Assembly (NCBI RefSeq): GCF_018069925.1
Contig: NZ_JAGPXB010000007.1
Span: forward strand, 99,774 to 163,773
Reading direction: 5' to 3'
DNA length: 64,000 nucleotides
Source: Flavobacterium erciyesense
GTDB lineage: Bacteria; Bacteroidota; Bacteroidia; Flavobacteriales; Flavobacteriaceae
Shown here: in pieces, positions 63,790 to 64,000 of the stretch
Layout of the letters: every line of letters starts with the position of its first letter
Position numbering within the stretch: the stretch's first letter is position 1
Made by a program: the position numbers and the translations under genes
Notes under the pieces: model-generated
Told to the model about the DNA's origin: nothing
Database searches by the model: none
The model's input: only the letters and a program-made list of their open reading frames with translations

Positions 63790-64000
63790 ATGTACATCGA
63801 ACAAGGAATACAAAACAAAAATTCTTTTTGGGGCTATATGCTGGGTTCTCTGGTATTGATAATTGCATCGTTTATTGGGCAAATGTTATTTGTAGGAGCG
63901 CTTTTTATTGAGTCGCAGTCAAACAACCTTCCCTTTCCGACTTCTGAAAAAGGAATGATGCATTATTTCGATTCGAATACAACGCTATTTTTTCTTTTGA
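63790..64000 (+). CDS. CPBP-family intramembrane protease, N-terminal part cut by window edge
   Basis: Only about 70 codons are present. It begins MYIEQGIQNKNSFWGYMLGS, followed by a hydrophobic helix (LVLIIASFIGQMLFVGALF). This N-terminus is typical of flavobacterial CPBP (CAAX-prenyl-protease-like) membrane proteins as I know them. The catalytic EExxxR and HxxxN motifs lie outside the window, so this is tentative. It is divergent from the ArsC gene. Confidence 0.6.
   Translation, partial: MYIEQGIQNKNSFWGYMLGSLVLIIASFIGQMLFVGALFIESQSNNLPFPTSEKGMMHYFDSNTTLFFLL

Overview
The window is chromosomal DNA from a member of the Flavobacteriaceae, most likely a Flavobacterium. The evidence is low GC content, promoters of the Bacteroidota type (TTG, 17-20 bases, TAnnTTTG), genes that mostly lack Shine-Dalgarno sequences, a PiT/DUF47 pair, a DUF1599 and BT_3928-like (DoxX) cluster, a fused thrA, and a GyrA with Thr82/Asp86. 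No prophage, transposon, CRISPR array or rRNA/tRNA gene is visible. The only stable RNA is a tmRNA. The region reads as ordinary core genome with small accessory pieces.

Layout. 1-4.0 kb, minus strand: priA (cut by the window edge), a DUF2147 protein, a YihY/BrkB membrane protein and nadC. 4.2-12.4 kb: a histidine/cysteine-motif lipoprotein, a CIA30 protein, rlmH, folP (minus), then DUF1599, a DoxX-like protein, a TlpA-like thioredoxin, tpiA, a porin (minus), prmA and clpS. 12.4-21.2 kb: a YeeE/YedE pair, a lipoprotein, kdsA, an outer-membrane protein with a TTG start, an orphan PAS histidine kinase, a TPR protein and gyrA. 21.5-29.2 kb: clpC, a RimB-RimK fusion, the phosphate transporter pit with its DUF47 partner, and hutH broken by one in-frame amber codon.

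29.5-37.7 kb: a threonine operon (thrA-thrB-thrC) preceded by an unannotated 33-codon leader rich in threonine, then a GNAT acetyltransferase, an overlapping HipA-like kinase/DUF3037 pair and gcvT. 37.8-48.3 kb: a secreted protein, a TM2/DUF2752 pair, yebC, a cysteine-synthase-family enzyme, an S9 peptidase, ybaB, threonine aldolase, prfB with its programmed +1 frameshift, a YwqK/TonB-C protein and lpxD. 48.4-64 kb: an acyl-CoA carboxylase beta subunit, katG, a second YeeE/YedE pair, a DUF202 protein, tmRNA, a class C beta-lactamase-like hydrolase, a saccharopine/alanine dehydrogenase-like enzyme, a luciferase-like oxidoreductase, fumC, a small membrane protein, a TonB-receptor-like barrel protein, an ArsC-family protein and the start of a CPBP protease.

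Functional themes are amino-acid metabolism (threonine synthesis and cleavage, glycine cleavage, histidine degradation now probably lost), translation quality control (RF2, tmRNA, RlmH, PrmA, RimK, ClpS/ClpC), envelope biogenesis (KdsA, LpxD, barrels) and small-ion or sulfur uptake (PiT, two YeeE/YedE pairs). The strongest items for follow-up are the thr leader/attenuator, the hutH nonsense codon, the duplicated NPxHGQ..HRCDI lipoprotein, the kinase/DUF3037 pair and several dyad elements placed over promoters.
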